From contig NC_092667.1 in assembly GCF_032118995.1 (NCBI RefSeq), positions 3,588,931 to 3,652,930 on the forward strand: a DNA stretch of 64,000 nt. The letters run 5' to 3'. This DNA comes from Asterias amurensis. Taxonomy: Eukaryota > Echinodermata > Asteroidea > Forcipulatida > Asteriidae. A program made the translations under genes and the position numbers. Positions 1-19,650 of the stretch are shown here, in pieces (the first letter of the stretch is position 1; each line of letters starts with the position of its first letter). The notes under the pieces are model-generated. The model did no database searches. It was not told the origin of the DNA and worked only from the letters and a program-made list of their open reading frames with translations.

Positions 1-1178
1 TCGCCGTTTTAAGTTAATTATTGGTTTAAGAAACAGTCACCAAAAACAACCTTACTTTCCAACCGATGTACTACAATTTGCGAAGAAATTATGTGGTTAA
101 TATTGTACACTCACAAGTTGCGTTTAACACAACTTCAACTCAGCTCCCGTTGTGTTAATTTTTTTGTCATAGAAACAGTGGCTTAAAATTGACATTATAC
201 ACTCCCAAGTTGCGTTAACACAATTTCAACACTGTTTCTGTACAAACAGTCCATTTGTACATCAATTTGTCATTTTAGCCTTGGAGAAACTCTGCTATTA
301 ATTTCTTTTGCACAAACTAAACACAGTATGACCTTAATTCTCTACAGATATCAATTCTAGCATGTATTTTTTTTATCAATGTATAATTTAGAGATGACTC
401 AGTGTTTGTAGATTCCTTATTAATGATGGAAGTGTTTTCAATCCTAAGAACCCATAGCCATTACTCATAGGTGAATAATGTACGGATGACGCCATCCTCT
501 CGCTGCATCACGCCCCTGGAAAAACCGCAATATACGGGGCGACAACACGTGCGTTGGTTAGGGCTGTCCCTCGGTCTTTTTTCTGTACGGTTATTTGAAG
601 AAGCAGCTTGGAAGCCACATTGGTTTATCTGTGAGCTATGATCAGGGTTGATAATTGCAAGGAGTTGTTTGTTTTGGGGAGGGTGGGGGCAACTATGCCT
701 ATGCGTCACCATCAACGCAGCAGATATTCCTTTATCATTGGGTAGGGTGTCATTAATAAAGTATTGCTGTTCATAAAAATAACATTGTGTGTAGGCCTAA
801 CTCTAATAACTTCCGGGTCAAAATTTACCTGTTTTTGTTTTTATTCAAGCAAATCAGAGCCTATGCTTACGTTTAAAATGTCACTACAAATACCGTTTTT
901 GAAACGATTATTGCTACAGCCGTTTCACACAGCAATGGTATCAGCATAGATAACCTCCCATAGAAAAGAACATCCAGTGTGATATGGGGGTTACAGCAAA
1001 AAATAACGGTGAGAACGAAGCCCGCCCTCACTCGGGCAATTATAAATAACGCAGTATTACAGGCGTACTGTGGCGCATCCGTAGGGAAGGCACTAAAAAC
1101 TAACCTCAACAGCGGTTCGGAACTTTTCGTATGCTCTCGGAACATTCCGGCACGGTTCGCGACGATCCCCAACGCAGC
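1..1178. other. Gene-free 5' stretch
   Basis: No supported gene. The only clear structure is an imperfect direct duplication of about 39 bp (102-140 and 193-231, offset 91 bp) sharing the core AAGTTGCGTT-AACACAA. Short open frames here show no exon signals or family resemblance. Confidence 0.6.
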
Positions 1179-1345
1179 AGGTTTGGGGAGTTGTTACATA
1201 AGAGTGGACTAACCACTGGGACCTGGTTGTTTATATTTTCATGTTTAAAAGATGCAAGCAATGCTTCAGACCTCTTTATTCAAGTACATTTGTAGCAGCA
1301 GGTTTGGGGAGTTGTTACATAAGAGTGGACTAACCACTAGGACCA
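1179..1345 (+). repeat. Dispersed repeat, left copies flanking the minisatellite
   Basis: Two partly overlapping copies of a unit containing AGCAGGTTTGGGGAGTTGTT (from 1179 and from 1291) followed by ACATAAGAGTGGACTAACCA. The same unit returns at 2435-2605, so it brackets the 30-bp minisatellite on both sides. No coding potential; family unknown. Confidence 0.75.
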
Positions 1346-1682
1346 GCCTTGACTCAAGGCTGTTGGCGTAGTGTGCCCCGGCCCGGCGCGGCACAATTCG
1401 GCAGTCTGCACGCTGTACATACACGAACAACGTACATGTATGCAGTACATTGTACAGTAAATTGTACAGCGAGAACAGTATAGCGAAGTCGTGAGTACGG
1501 TCGTGTCTTTCTACTTTCAACCTCGCACACGTGGCTCAAACAACAGCCTTGATGGGTCTGTAACAGCTTTATCGGAATTCCGATAAAAGGGCGTGCATGA
1601 TCTGGGCATGTCATTCTAAACATTGGCCAATCACAGGCGCGATTGAGAATGACGTATTACTGCTAGCAATCATGCCACGTCC

Positions 1683-2283
1683 GTGTGCGTGGTTGTGTAG
1701 TTTCCCATTGACTTGTGTATGGTTGTGTAGTTTCCCATTGACTTGTGTATGGTTGTATAGCTTCCCATTGACTGGCGTATGGTTGTGTACTTTCCCATTG
1801 ACTTGTGTATGGTTGTGTAGTTTCCCATTGACTTGTGTATGGTTGTGTAGTTTCCCATTGACTTGTGTATGGTTGTGTAGTTTCCCATTGACTTGTGTAT
1901 GGTTGTGTAGTTTCCCATTGACTTGTGTATGGTTGTGTAGTTTCTCATTGACTTGTGTATGGTTGTGTAGTTTACATTGACTTGTGTATGGTTGTATAGT
2001 TTCCCATTGACCGGTGTATGGTTGTGTCAATTCCCATTGACTTGTGTATGGTTGTGTAGTTTCCCATTGACTTGTGCATGGTTGTGTAGTTTCCCATTGA
2101 CTGGTGCATTGTTGTGTAGTTTCCCATTGACTTGTGTATGGTTGTGTAGTTTCCCATTGACTTGTGTATGGTTGTGTAGTTTCCCATTGACTTGTGTATG
2201 GTTGTGTAGTTTCCCATTGACTTGTGTATGGTTGTGTAGTTTCCCATTGACTTGCGTATGGTTGTGTAGTTTCCCATTGACTT
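1683..2283. repeat. 30-bp minisatellite, about 20 copies
   Basis: About 20 near-identical head-to-tail copies of a 30-nt unit with core TATGGTTGTGTAGTTTCCCA. The period is a multiple of three and the unit lacks stops in several frames, so long open frames run through it on both strands (for example 1611-2336 minus). These are artefacts of the repeat: they have no start context, no splice sites and no non-repeat domain. One unit near 1975 is one or a few bases short, which changes the register. Confidence 0.93.
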
Positions 2284-2434
2284 GAGATGGTAATGTGTAT
2301 GTACAGTAGGTATAGGTGTGCACATACGCTGTACACGTATTATATGCACTGTGTTATGTATGGGGGTGCGCTGGTGGAATTCAGTGATTGGGACTGGGAT
2401 TTTGCGGGTCGCGGCTGGCTGTAGCGCCTTGATC

Positions 2435-2605
2435 AAGGCTACTAGGACCTGGTTGTTAATATTTTCATGTCTAAAAGATCAGTACTGCTTCAGACCTCTA
2501 TATTAAAGTACATTTGTAGCAGCAGGTTTGGGGAGTTGTTACATAAGAGTGGACTAACCACTGGGACCTGGTTGTTTATATTTTCATGTTTAAAAGATGC
2601 AAGCA
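2435..2605 (+). repeat. Dispersed repeat, right copies flanking the minisatellite
   Basis: Same unit as 1179-1345: GGACCTGGTTGTT, TATTTTCATGT, TTCAGACCTCT, then the AGCAGGTTTGGGGAGTTGTT block. Its presence on both sides suggests that the minisatellite expanded inside a pre-existing tandem duplication. Confidence 0.75.
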
Positions 2606-2754
2606 TATGCAAAATGACGTCATAAGGTCATTCTCGCTCGGGTATTCTCCGATGGGCCGAACCGCTGCGGAGTTTAGTATTTAGTACCTTCCCATCCGGA
2701 GGCCTATACACAACAGCAGATTTTAATGGTACTGCCATTTTTATGTGATTCCAT

Positions 2755-2861
2755 TCAAAAACAGGTATAACGAAACTGAGGCTCAAAAACAGGTAAAGAA
2801 ACTGAGGCTCAAAAACAGGTAACGAAACTGAGGCTCAAAAACAGGTAACGAAAATGAGGCT
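2755..2861. repeat. 26-bp tandem repeat, four copies
   Basis: Four consecutive copies of about 26 bp with core CAAAAACAGGTAACGAAACT followed by GAGGCT; small differences lie in the GGTA-ACG segment. It is followed by a G run at 2870. Confidence 0.9.
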
Positions 2862-4562
2862 CATGAGCGGGGGGGGGGGCTGTAACCTGTTACAAACTTT
2901 TTTTTTCTATGCACACTATTGTTAGATTGTGCTAAGGGTCGAATCGTCAGTTATTACTACTATACAAACTATTCTAGCGTTTGTACCGTAGGTCCTTTGG
3001 GTTGGTAAACGGGTTTTTTCAACTATTTTCAATCAGTGTCATAGCTCCATGATCTCATAGGGGTTTTGGGGGGGGGGGGGCAGAAGGACAGATTGTTCAG
3101 ATTTTTAAGGAACAGTATATAAGGGCCAATACTTTGATTAAGGTTTAAACCATTACCAGACACACTAATATTGCAGATCAATAACTAATAGTGAAACTGA
3201 AGCGGCCTTGAACTTTAATACTTCGGTACTTACTGGAATGAAACACAAATAATCACCGGGATCAGAATTTGATTTCAAAAAATGTCCTTGATAAAAACGT
3301 GCACTATGACTCTGTGAATGGTCAAGGTTCTAACAGTTTGACGGACTTTCGATCTCAAAGTTGAATTACAAATTAAAAGTACAATTAAATTCCAAATCCT
3401 TTTGAAATATCCTTCTAACTAAAAAACTTCCTCGGGAAATGTCTCTATTGGTAAAATCCAAGTGCGTTTTATGATTTGAAATAAAATTCCTTTCAAAACG
3501 TAAGTTGCTCCGAATTCAATTAAAAATTCACGCATGATTGTATGAGAACTCTCATCGAGAAACTTTCACTGCGTCTTCCATTGCAAATCTTTCACTTTGA
3601 AACTTTCTTCACTGTGAAACTTTCTTCCTTCACTTTGAAACTTTCACTGTAAACCGTTCGTGCAATTAGATGTCTTTGTTTTGATGACCAGAAAGTTTCA
3701 CAGTGAACTTCTGTCACAGTGAAACTTTCACGTGAACCTTTCACTGGAATCTTTCACTGTGAACCTTTCTTCACTGAGAAACCTCCACTGTGACACTTTC
3801 TGATCATCAAAAACACATCTGGTTAAACAAACGGTTTATTATCAGGTGTGTTTATTGATTGATGTGTTTATCTCTGTTTTGAAAATCATTGCCGTGTTAT
3901 TTATTATCCCTCTAAATTCAATTCATCGGTCTATTGGGGTGAAATTATTTATGGTTTACTGAGGGGGGAAACACTGGTCCTGCCGGTTGAATTTGACAGA
4001 TTTACGACTAACTTCCGTCCCTTATGAGGAAGGTTGGAAGTTGTTTATTTGTTGTTCCTGCATTATTGGTCTTTGGTTTGTTTACATCATGTCGTCAGGT
4101 TTGACTCCACATTGGGGCGTTTGGAGATTTATGGACAATGGTGGAGTCACTTTGTGAAATATTGGCGTTTATGGCTAATTGCATATCGTCCACACATTCT
4201 GTCCACATGAATTGTGTAATACAATCTAGGAGCGAAAAGGGGCGGGAAAATTTCGTGGGATGGTTGACGCCGGTGTGTAGAGGTGAAAAATGGACGAGGG
4301 GTGCTGCTCTGGGAGTGGAGAAACCACGGAAGCCATACGCTATCAACATTTAGAATTGCTCACGCTACATGGTAATAAATTGTCAAAGACCACTATACCA
4401 TCACTAATTGGTGAATCCAACCATTAGAAATATGATCCAGAACATGTGACAGACACTTGTTGCAAAGATTTGTTTGCTCTAAGATTCACATTGGGTGAAA
4501 ACTGCCACTTTCTCTAAAACGGTGGTATTTTCTGACAGGAGGACCATGGAGGTAGGGAGGAC
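2862..4562. other. Gene-free; cluster of short inverted CACTGTGAAAC motifs
   Basis: No gene seen. Two poly-G runs lie at about 2870 and 3068. Between about 3560 and 3800 the words GTGAAACTTTC and CTTTCACTGTGAA occur many times in both orientations, a patchwork of short inverted and direct repeats. A short open frame at 4138-4353 has no recognisable domain. Confidence 0.6.
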
Positions 4563-4942
4563 TTAAAGACCTGGACACTATTGGTAAATTGTCAAAGACA
4601 GACCAGTCTTCCAACTTGGTGTATCTCAACATATGCATAAAATTGCAAACCTGTGAAAATTTGAGCTCGATTGGTCGTCGAAGTTGCGAGATAACTATGA
4701 AAGAAAAAACACCCTTGTCACACGAAGTTGTGTGCTTTCAGGTGCTTGATTTCGAGACCTCAATTCTAAATCTGAGGTCTCGAAATCGAATTCGTGGAAA
4801 ATTACTTCTTTCTCAAAAACTACGTCACTTCAGAGGGAACTGTTTCTTATACTATCAACGGGTCCCCATTACTTGTTACCAAGTGAGGTTTTATGCTAAT
4901 AATTATGTTAAGTAATTACCAATTAGTGTCCACTGCCTTTAA
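4563..4942. mobile_element. TTAA-bounded foldback MITE, family 1
   Basis: 380-bp element bounded by TTAA on each side, with terminal inverted repeats reading roughly TTAAAGRCCTGGACACTATT...AATTAGTGTCCACTGCCTTTAA. An internal hairpin (GAGACCTCAATTC / GAGGTCTCGAAATC) lies near 4755-4790. No transposase. A shorter relative lies at 37827-38141 and a fragment at about 30186-30350. TTAA targets are typical of piggyBac and Kolobok superfamilies; which applies cannot be decided here. Confidence 0.8.
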
Positions 4943-6050
4943 GGAATGCGTCAGACTAGGGAACAGAGGTTCCTCAAATAATATAACTTATTCCTGCTAA
5001 AATCTAAGTTTATAAAAAATATTCACTGAATTATAATTTATTGTGTTAAATCCTCCTTGGTACATGCTGCTAGATCGATTTCGTTGTGGTCAGACCGTGG
5101 CTATCCATTATCAACCGCCGTCTATCACTGTCCTGGATCGGTACTACATACTCCTGTGTCCACGGTCTAATCTCGAATCTTGTCTTATATGACAAGATTT
5201 CTTCCCTATACTTTCAATGTGGGTGGCAATGACACGTGAACTTAGTGTGTGGTCTGGTCTACCTCCCCCTTCCATTTGGAGTAACTTATTAATCCCTCGA
5301 GGTATTTGGATAAGTTCTTATTTTACAATCATTTGCTTTGTGCAATTAGAGAGTGGGTTTCAATGTCACTACATCACGGTCATGAATAAATCCACTTTGA
5401 GTTTGAAGGTAGACGCTGGTTGAAACATAGTCTTGGTTCAAAACCCGTAGCAGGAGCATGGAGGTAGAACCCGCATGCATGCTACTTCCATGACAGGAGT
5501 AGGCAACATCTGTCTTGATAATAAACAACAGGAGCGTCTTGAACCACGTCTAGTTAAAACATTTTACTTGTTTTCTTGTTCTTGAATTTTATTCAAACCG
5601 ACCAGGCAGAGGCCCTGCCGCGGGACAAAAATTGATCATGTTTTACTTTACAATAAAATTGAACAGTTTGATCGGCTGTTGGAAACAAAATAAAAAATGA
5701 TATGTGGGTCACAAAAGGTTCATTCATAATTCGATGGTAATATCATCTGACTTCTACAAATCCAGTAAATTATTTCAAATTAATTTTCCGATTACTCGTT
5801 CCTATAATATTAATATTGAGGATTATTAATTGTAATTACTGACTAATTCCTTTATTATGAAGGTACGTTTTACAAAAGCATGGATTACTTTCTCGTTATA
5901 AAAGATGGCTTAATCGTAATTACAGATGAATAGTTTGATTAAACAGTGACTTTATTGAGATCTATAATTGCTTGTGCATGGACCAAGCGAGAAGTGCGGT
6001 TGCACGATTCACAACACTGCAATAATTACTCGGAAAATGCAAGCAGTTTG
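4943..6050. other. Gene-free region upstream of TGS1
   Basis: AT-rich sequence with no convincing exon. Small open frames at 5217-5423 and 5346-5528 lack splice context or domains. Confidence 0.5.
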
Positions 6051-6131
6051 TGGTCAACAGAGGGCGCTATTTAAGATTACCGGTAACGTAAACAACACGT
6101 GAGTGTCTGCAAGTTGGAGTAATCGGACGAA
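6050..6131 (+). promoter_or_regulatory. TGS1: TGS1 promoter-proximal region and likely 5' non-coding exon
   Basis: A strong donor (CGGACGAA then GTAAGTACGG, exon end 6131) precedes the coding exon, whose acceptor TTGTTTCAG abuts the ATG at 6734. A 5' untranslated exon ending at 6131 is therefore likely. Its start is not visible; a CACGTG E-box-like word lies at about 6099. No TATA box is evident. Confidence 0.55.
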
Positions 6132-6733
6132 GTAAGTACGGAACTTTTTTTAACAATTTGAGAGGTTTTTAAGCTTTAACGTTGAGATCGGAGTTGCTTT
6201 ATATGTAGTTTAAAGTACATGGATTACGTTGGTACCATAGATCGTATTTTTTAGGGTGATCTTGGATGATTTTGCAGTCAATAATACCGAGACTTTGTTG
6301 ACATTTCCATGTTTACAAATTGAACATGCATTGTATTTGTACGTTGTGTGTTTGTACGTTTCTCATACGTTTATCATTATCATTGTCAGTACTTAATATA
6401 CTATAGCTATAGGATAACCTTATCTTGAACATGCTTTAACACAACCACCCAAAGCAAGAACCAAAACTTAGCAAATTGTGAATGTGATAATTGAAGTTGA
6501 ACATGTTGAATTTGAAATAAATAATTAAATTTAGAATAGAAATAGAATTTTTTAGAAGCGAATCAAATACTTTTTCTGATTTGCTACTCTGTTGAGTCAT
6601 AAAACCAATATTTTGGAAAGATCTTGGCAAATCTCGTTATTGAGAGAGTGTATGATTTCTATCAACTTATTGGATACATCTTGATACTCCAATGCGTTCT
6701 CGTTTCGTTCAACTTTTTATAGGATTGTTTCAG

Positions 6734-14630
<7,897 letters not shown>

Positions 14631-15520
14631 AGTCATTGTCTACAATTAGAAACCAATTTCTGATAAGACCAATAGACCTTTCTGTCACGGACGACTGAAT
14701 GTTGGTAAAACATTCAATCGTGCTAACGATCGTGATAAACTTTCAATTAAACAGAATACCTTCCATGATTGGTTAGATTGTTTTTAAAAAATTCAACACT
14801 ATTTTTTATATCAAGGTGGTCCAAGTCCGATAGTGTTGCTTACCGTGAAATTCTTACTAATAGCTTACAGAATTAAACACAGAATTCCATCGCCATGAAA
14901 TAAACAAGTGCTAATACAGGCTGATGTTCTCTTCAATTGACTTAACATTGTTGCTAACCCTGTAAGCAGAGATTGATGATTGCAAGCGCAGAATTCCATA
15001 GTGTTAGACCATGGCAATTGTGACGTTTAGTATGGTTTATCATAGTAAACTGTAATACATGTTCCTGTAACACAAAGTTTATCATTACAGGTAATTTTCA
15101 ATTAAATGTTTATAAATGAAATAACACCTGCAGATTAGTCAGTTTCTGTTTTTAAAATCTAATTTATTCAAACATTCTTTTTCAAACATAAATTATGTAA
15201 CATGCAACTGAAAACCATATGTATTATAATGGTCATTACAAGATTTGATGAAGTCAATAAACTTGAAAATGAATTTATGGTCCAAACACAGCAAATTTTC
15301 AGGGCTTCAAACAGATTTTGCCTTAGCTTAAATACTTTGACAATAATGAACCTGAACCAAAAAGTCAGATGTTCAAAACACATGTAAGCATTCAATGTTT
15401 TGTTGGATTTCAACCCTGATTTAATCAAGTGTTTTGTTGTTTAATACGTCAACCCTTAATAGATTTGTAACACATTGGTTTGTTAATTTTTTTTTGTATA
15501 ATTGATTTGTGAAGCTTTGA

Positions 15521-15534
15521 AATAAATGAATAAA
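15521..15534 (+). terminator. Candidate TGS1 polyadenylation signal
   Basis: Two overlapping AATAAA hexamers (15521 and 15529) about 0.9 kb after the stop, followed by a T-rich run. An upstream AATAAA near 14899 is an alternative site. Confidence 0.5.
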
Positions 15535-15908
15535 TTTCTTTAATTTCTGACTGACAAGTTGTACTTTCTTGGAATACTGTCATTTCTACCATGTAATATG
15601 GTCAATCCGATAGCTGGGCATGGGTTAACCTCATTTTAACATGCCAATCCCCGAATGTTACTTATTTATCGACATTGCATAGAACCCTTTAAACATGTTT
15701 ATGATGCCGTTGCTGTTTTCAATTGTGTTTCAAATCAATCCATCCCTGGTGGAGACTCAATATAAACACGGCCAAAGCTCTCGGTCCTTGTAAACTATCA
15801 CAATGCCTGCTTCTCTTCTTTCAAAACCAAACCAAAACACAAATGAAGAAAACCTGCAAAGAGAGAGAGAAAGAGATATTGCTGTTACTTGCGAGTATTG
15901 TCTGTCTA

Positions 15909-16200
15909 TAAGGGCCCAATTTCATGGCTCTTCTTACTCCCCAATAGACCGATCCATTAGGCTCTACCCACGGCGCACGTGTGAGCAAGAACACTTGCGC
16001 CTCTCCAATGCCTTTCTGCACAACTGCCGCGCGCGCCAAGCATATGCGCACGCATGTCGGACTTTATTTGTCGGACCTTCGTTGCTTTGTGATTGGTCAA
16101 TACGCAATGGGGCGGGGCTTAATGGATCGGTCTATTCAGCGCTTACAGTCACCATTCTCCGCTTGCATGGCAAGCGCCCGAATTTCTGCGCTAGATGATG
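15909..16200. mobile_element. Foldback element with a second element nested inside
   Basis: The outer element starts GGGCCCAATTTCATGGCTC and belongs to the GGGCCCAATTTCAT foldback family; its right arm is partly preserved to about 16200. Inside it, 15941-16136 is a 196-bp element with perfect 17-bp terminal inverted repeats AATAGACCGATCCATTA / TAATGGATCGGTCTATT. No transposase is encoded; both look like non-autonomous DNA elements. Confidence 0.8.
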
Positions 16201-16234
16201 GTGAAGAGCAAGTTTAGGCAGGGTATTGCATGCC

Positions 16235-16385
16235 TGTACACTTTGTTTCAAAAGGGCAAGGGCACCAAGGCATTTCTCCTTGGTAAAGGGCACGCTATCA
16301 GGGAATTTCTACTGAAGCATTTCAAGGGCACCAAGGGGCATGCAGGCAATCGCCTTCGCTGCCTCCGTGAAGTATCAGGCCTGGT
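16235..16385. repeat. Copy of dispersed GGGCAAGG / GGGCACT repeat
   Basis: GGGCAAGGGCACCAAGGCAT plus related pieces. Relatives lie at about 18990-19100, 21718-21790, 39780-39940, 43925-44035, 45700-45840, 47690-47780, 52600-52760 and 57300-57430, usually reading ATTCCATCTTTGAAGGGGCA ... TTTGCAAAGGGCACTTCCAT. Non-coding interspersed family of unknown class. Confidence 0.6.
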
Positions 16386-16525
16386 AGTGTTTTTTATGAA
16401 GTTGTTCAGTAATCTTTAAACAATTTTTCAATCTTTTGAAAATTATAAAATTTATAATCAGTGAGTCCTTGGGAGTTTTATCAGTGATTACTTTGCCCTA
16501 GAGAACGAACCTATTAATTTCTAGT

Positions 16526-17178
16526 CTATTCATCGGCTGCCTCGCTAAGTGGACGGACAGAGTGGAACACTCCTAGCTCTCTCATTCTCTCAAAATCCTT
16601 CTGCACGTCGAACGTCTTGTAGAACTCAGCGTATTTGTTCTTCCTCCAGTCATACACTGAAACAATGACAAATGAATACCGGTCAGTCAAATATTCAAAA
16701 TGCAAATTACCTTAATGTTCTTAGTATTGTGTATGGAATCCAGAAAAAAAGTCTTGTATTAATTTGATCACAAAGGTATGGGACCTTCATACCCTGAACT
16801 CCATCATGTTGTATATGTTGGAGGTGTGCAATACAACCTTGGCTAGCCAGGACCCTATTAAGCATGTGAGCACGAATATTATTAAGCGTAGAAAAATCTT
16901 GCTTAGCAGAAACAGGTTCCCAGCTAAAACTCCCAAAAGTTAACATTATTGCATCTGGTACCCCACTGGTTTTTTGCTTAACAAATAAATTTGCTAAGCA
17001 GTACTTTCTGCTAAACAGCTTCATAAGTTAAATCCCCCAAGTCTCTATAAAAAGTTGTCTTACCAAAGTATTTGACCATTGCAGCACCAACGACTGATAG
17101 GGCTGCTCCAATGACGAAATGTTTCTTAAGATGCGAGTTTAGTAAGCCTCTCATCTGAGGTCTTGGTAGTGCTGCCAT
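16526..17178 (-). CDS. COX6C: Cytochrome c oxidase subunit 6C
   Basis: Two coding exons: 17178-17064 (ATG at 17178, acceptor of the upstream intron ending at 17186) and 16656-16526. They join in phase 1 to give 81 aa, close to the about 75-aa family length. The protein is a nuclear-encoded accessory subunit of complex IV in the inner mitochondrial membrane. Seen: N-terminal MRGLLNSHLKKH resembles the family's MRGLLARRLRNH; one membrane segment at about residues 21-38 (FVIGAALSVVGAAMVKYF); then the matrix/IMS tail with YAEFYKTFDVQKDFERMREL and GVFHSV, matching human [26 protein letters not shown] (recalled). A non-coding 5' exon lies near 18.4 kb. It is convergent with TGS1. Confidence 0.95.
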
Positions 17179-18396
17179 GATGATACTACAAGATCAAATA
17201 ATATTAATGATTAGGATGGCGGATCGAACCTCAAGAGTTCTAGGAGTAGGGCCAAGTAATAAAAAAACACCAGTTGATCGTCCGGGTTTTTCCAAAAAGA
17301 GGAGGAGGGCCTTTTTATTTTTTATTTCTTTCAAAGGTGGCCGCAAAGTATTTTAATTTAAACTGCCCACCAATTCTTCAGTTTATAAACTTTAAAGTCA
17401 GCAGTAAAATTACTTGCTGAGGTAAATATTACTTGCTGAGGTGTTGCAGTTTTGAGAAACAAGTAAAACAATTTCACCAGAGAAATTTTTGTCTCTACTC
17501 TCAGTGCATGCAGATGAGACGAATATTATTTTAGCACGTTCAACAGATTTTAATACGCGACCCTACTTGAGACTAATAAATCTGAAACTTATGTAAACTT
17601 AGGTAAATTATATTAGAAAAAACATCTTCATTCACACAGTGAGTATGGATTCATGGCATGGCCAAAAGCTTGATCTACAAAAGGTCCTAAAAAAAAAAAT
17701 TTTTAGTTTAAGAAGGGCTAGGAATATCTATCGCTATCATTCAATTTTTCAATCTATTCTTCTTCCAAGGACCAAGTAAAGTGTAGACTTAATTTATGGT
17801 TATTCCATCATGTTTAATACTAATAAGTAGACTAAAATAAAACAAACAGAAACACTAATCATGCTTATTTAACTACTTAACTCTCCAATTAACAATAATT
17901 TAGTTTTTACACACTAGCTCCATGATTACAGAGAGGTCTTTCTTCATGTCTTTTTCTTTAGACTTCACAGAACCAATTCGGCCTACTCCCTCTTCTTTCT
18001 TTCTTCATTCATGTCTATTATTATTAAACTTGACTTGACTCTTGATAGTAGCCAAATGTAAAAACAACAAAAACAAGGTTTTGTTGAGTAATGTATTGTA
18101 AATGTAATGTTGATTTTTTACTTTAGGTTCCCAGAGAAACTTGGACTCGATTCATTTGATCATGGGTTCTACCCGAGGTAATTGACCCTCCACGATTCGA
18201 TCGAACGCAACAGAGAAACGCCGGCAAATTTAGTTCACACAAAAACATGACATTTACAACAACTGTGTTGCTTTCATAATTCATTGTTTATCTGCTATAA
18301 AGAAATGTATTATAATCTCTGTTGTATTTATTTTTTAATGTAGATAATACATAATGTAAAGTAGTTTAAACAAACCGTTTAAAATGGTATTCTTAC

Positions 18397-18480
18397 CGTG
18401 TAAATGGTCCTCACAACTTTTTTATTCAAAGATGGCTGCCTTCAGTGGCACAACCTTTTTTTCACAGGTCACTCGATAGC
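18397..18480 (-). promoter_or_regulatory. COX6C: COX6C 5' non-coding exon and promoter region
   Basis: On the minus strand a donor CATTTACACG/GTAAGAATA ends an exon at 18397, matching the need for a 5' exon before the acceptor at 17186. The plus strand carries AAAGATGGCTGCC (18428-18440), a YY1-type site common near start sites of mitochondrial-protein genes. The exact start of transcription is not visible. Confidence 0.6.
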
Positions 18481-18765
18481 TCGACGCAGCAAACACGATC
18501 GAAATAACAGCGGGGGCGAACGAAACAATTGTGCTAAAAGCAGTACCGTATGGTGCATACGTGCGCTTCGTTTAGGTGAACGAGGTTGAAAATGCCGTGC
18601 TCAAAAATGGTTACCTAAAGTAGGCGGTGCTCTAGAGGGGTGGGGGGATCATAAAGTTGATGATGTCCTTCATTCTCATCCCCTAGATTTCAATAAAACA
18701 CACCATACAAAAAACGTTGAAAAATGTCGGTTGTGGCATGGATGTATGGTCAAACACACCTTACT

Positions 18766-18930
18766 TAAGCTCTGGTGTTTCTGATCAGCAGAGTGTGGGT
18801 TCGAGTCCCGGTCGTCTTGACATTTGTGTCCCAAAGCATACACTTCACCATGATTGCTTCGTCCTAAGAATGGGACGTTAAGCCACAGGTCCCATGAGTT
18901 GTGTCATGTACATTAAGAGCTCAGCTATAT
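18766..18930 (+). mobile_element. tRNA-like SINE fragment
   Basis: CTTAAGCTCTGGTGTTTCTG, then B-box-like GGGTTCGAGTCCCGG, then the AATGGGACGTTAAGCC segment. Same family as 13752-13975 and 35345-35590, truncated at both ends. Confidence 0.75.
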
Positions 18931-19529
18931 TATACTTGGTGCTTAGGGAAGGGATTTGCCAGCCTGGAATCATGGATGCCGGGAGGCCACGCCTCTGTTG
19001 CCCTGGTCTTGCCCTTCAAAAGTTTCCCATATAGGCTCAAAGACTTTCCAATGGAAGTGTCCTTTGAAATGGAAATGGCCTTGCCCCTCAAAGCTGAAAT
19101 TCCAATGTTCCCGGTTTGATTTCTACGGCACAAGCACGCACACACACACGCACACGCTCGCAGATATTTGAACGGTGACGTCATATTCAATACGGTCTAT
19201 TGGAGTATTTGATAACTAAATAACACAAAACTAAGATCAAACAAAATGTTTATACCGACAGGGTGTATACCTGACAATGTATACAAGGTAGATTTTATTT
19301 ACATAAAGATACCGGTTAAAACGTCTTACATACCCTACTACTCATTGTGAAGTTTTACAACTCTTGGGGACAGATACATCTTTGTTTTGTTTTCAAAAAA
19401 AGAGAACTTTCGCCTCTTAACTAGGACTTTTCTGTTCTATTTAAATTTTAAGTTTCTCAGGGTTAAAAAACAGACAATAAATTGTTACAGCTTTGTTACT
19501 TTTTCCCCTTCATAAATGATTTGAACAAG

Positions 19530-19650
19530 GACAAATTGACAAGAGTGGGATTTGAACATGCAACCTCTGGATTAACGTGCAAGCACTCTACCAACTGTGC
19601 TATCTAGCCCTAATGTTTGCGATCCCTCATTTGGTCAATATCTTTATCCA
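19530..19650 (-). mobile_element. tRNA-Asn-like SINE copy
   Basis: On the minus strand: GGGCTAGATAGCACAGTTGG, then a CACGTTAATCCA anticodon region (GTT), then a B box TGTTCAAATCCCACTC. The upstream flank AAAGATATTGACCAAATGAG is shared with the copy at 34815-34945, which shows a mobile unit larger than the tRNA-like part. Mismatched arms argue against a functional tRNA. Confidence 0.75.

Noticed and set aside
1611-2336. 241-codon minus-strand open frame and its plus-strand mirror
   Set aside because: It consists almost entirely of a 30-bp minisatellite; periodicity, not coding constraint, keeps the frames open.
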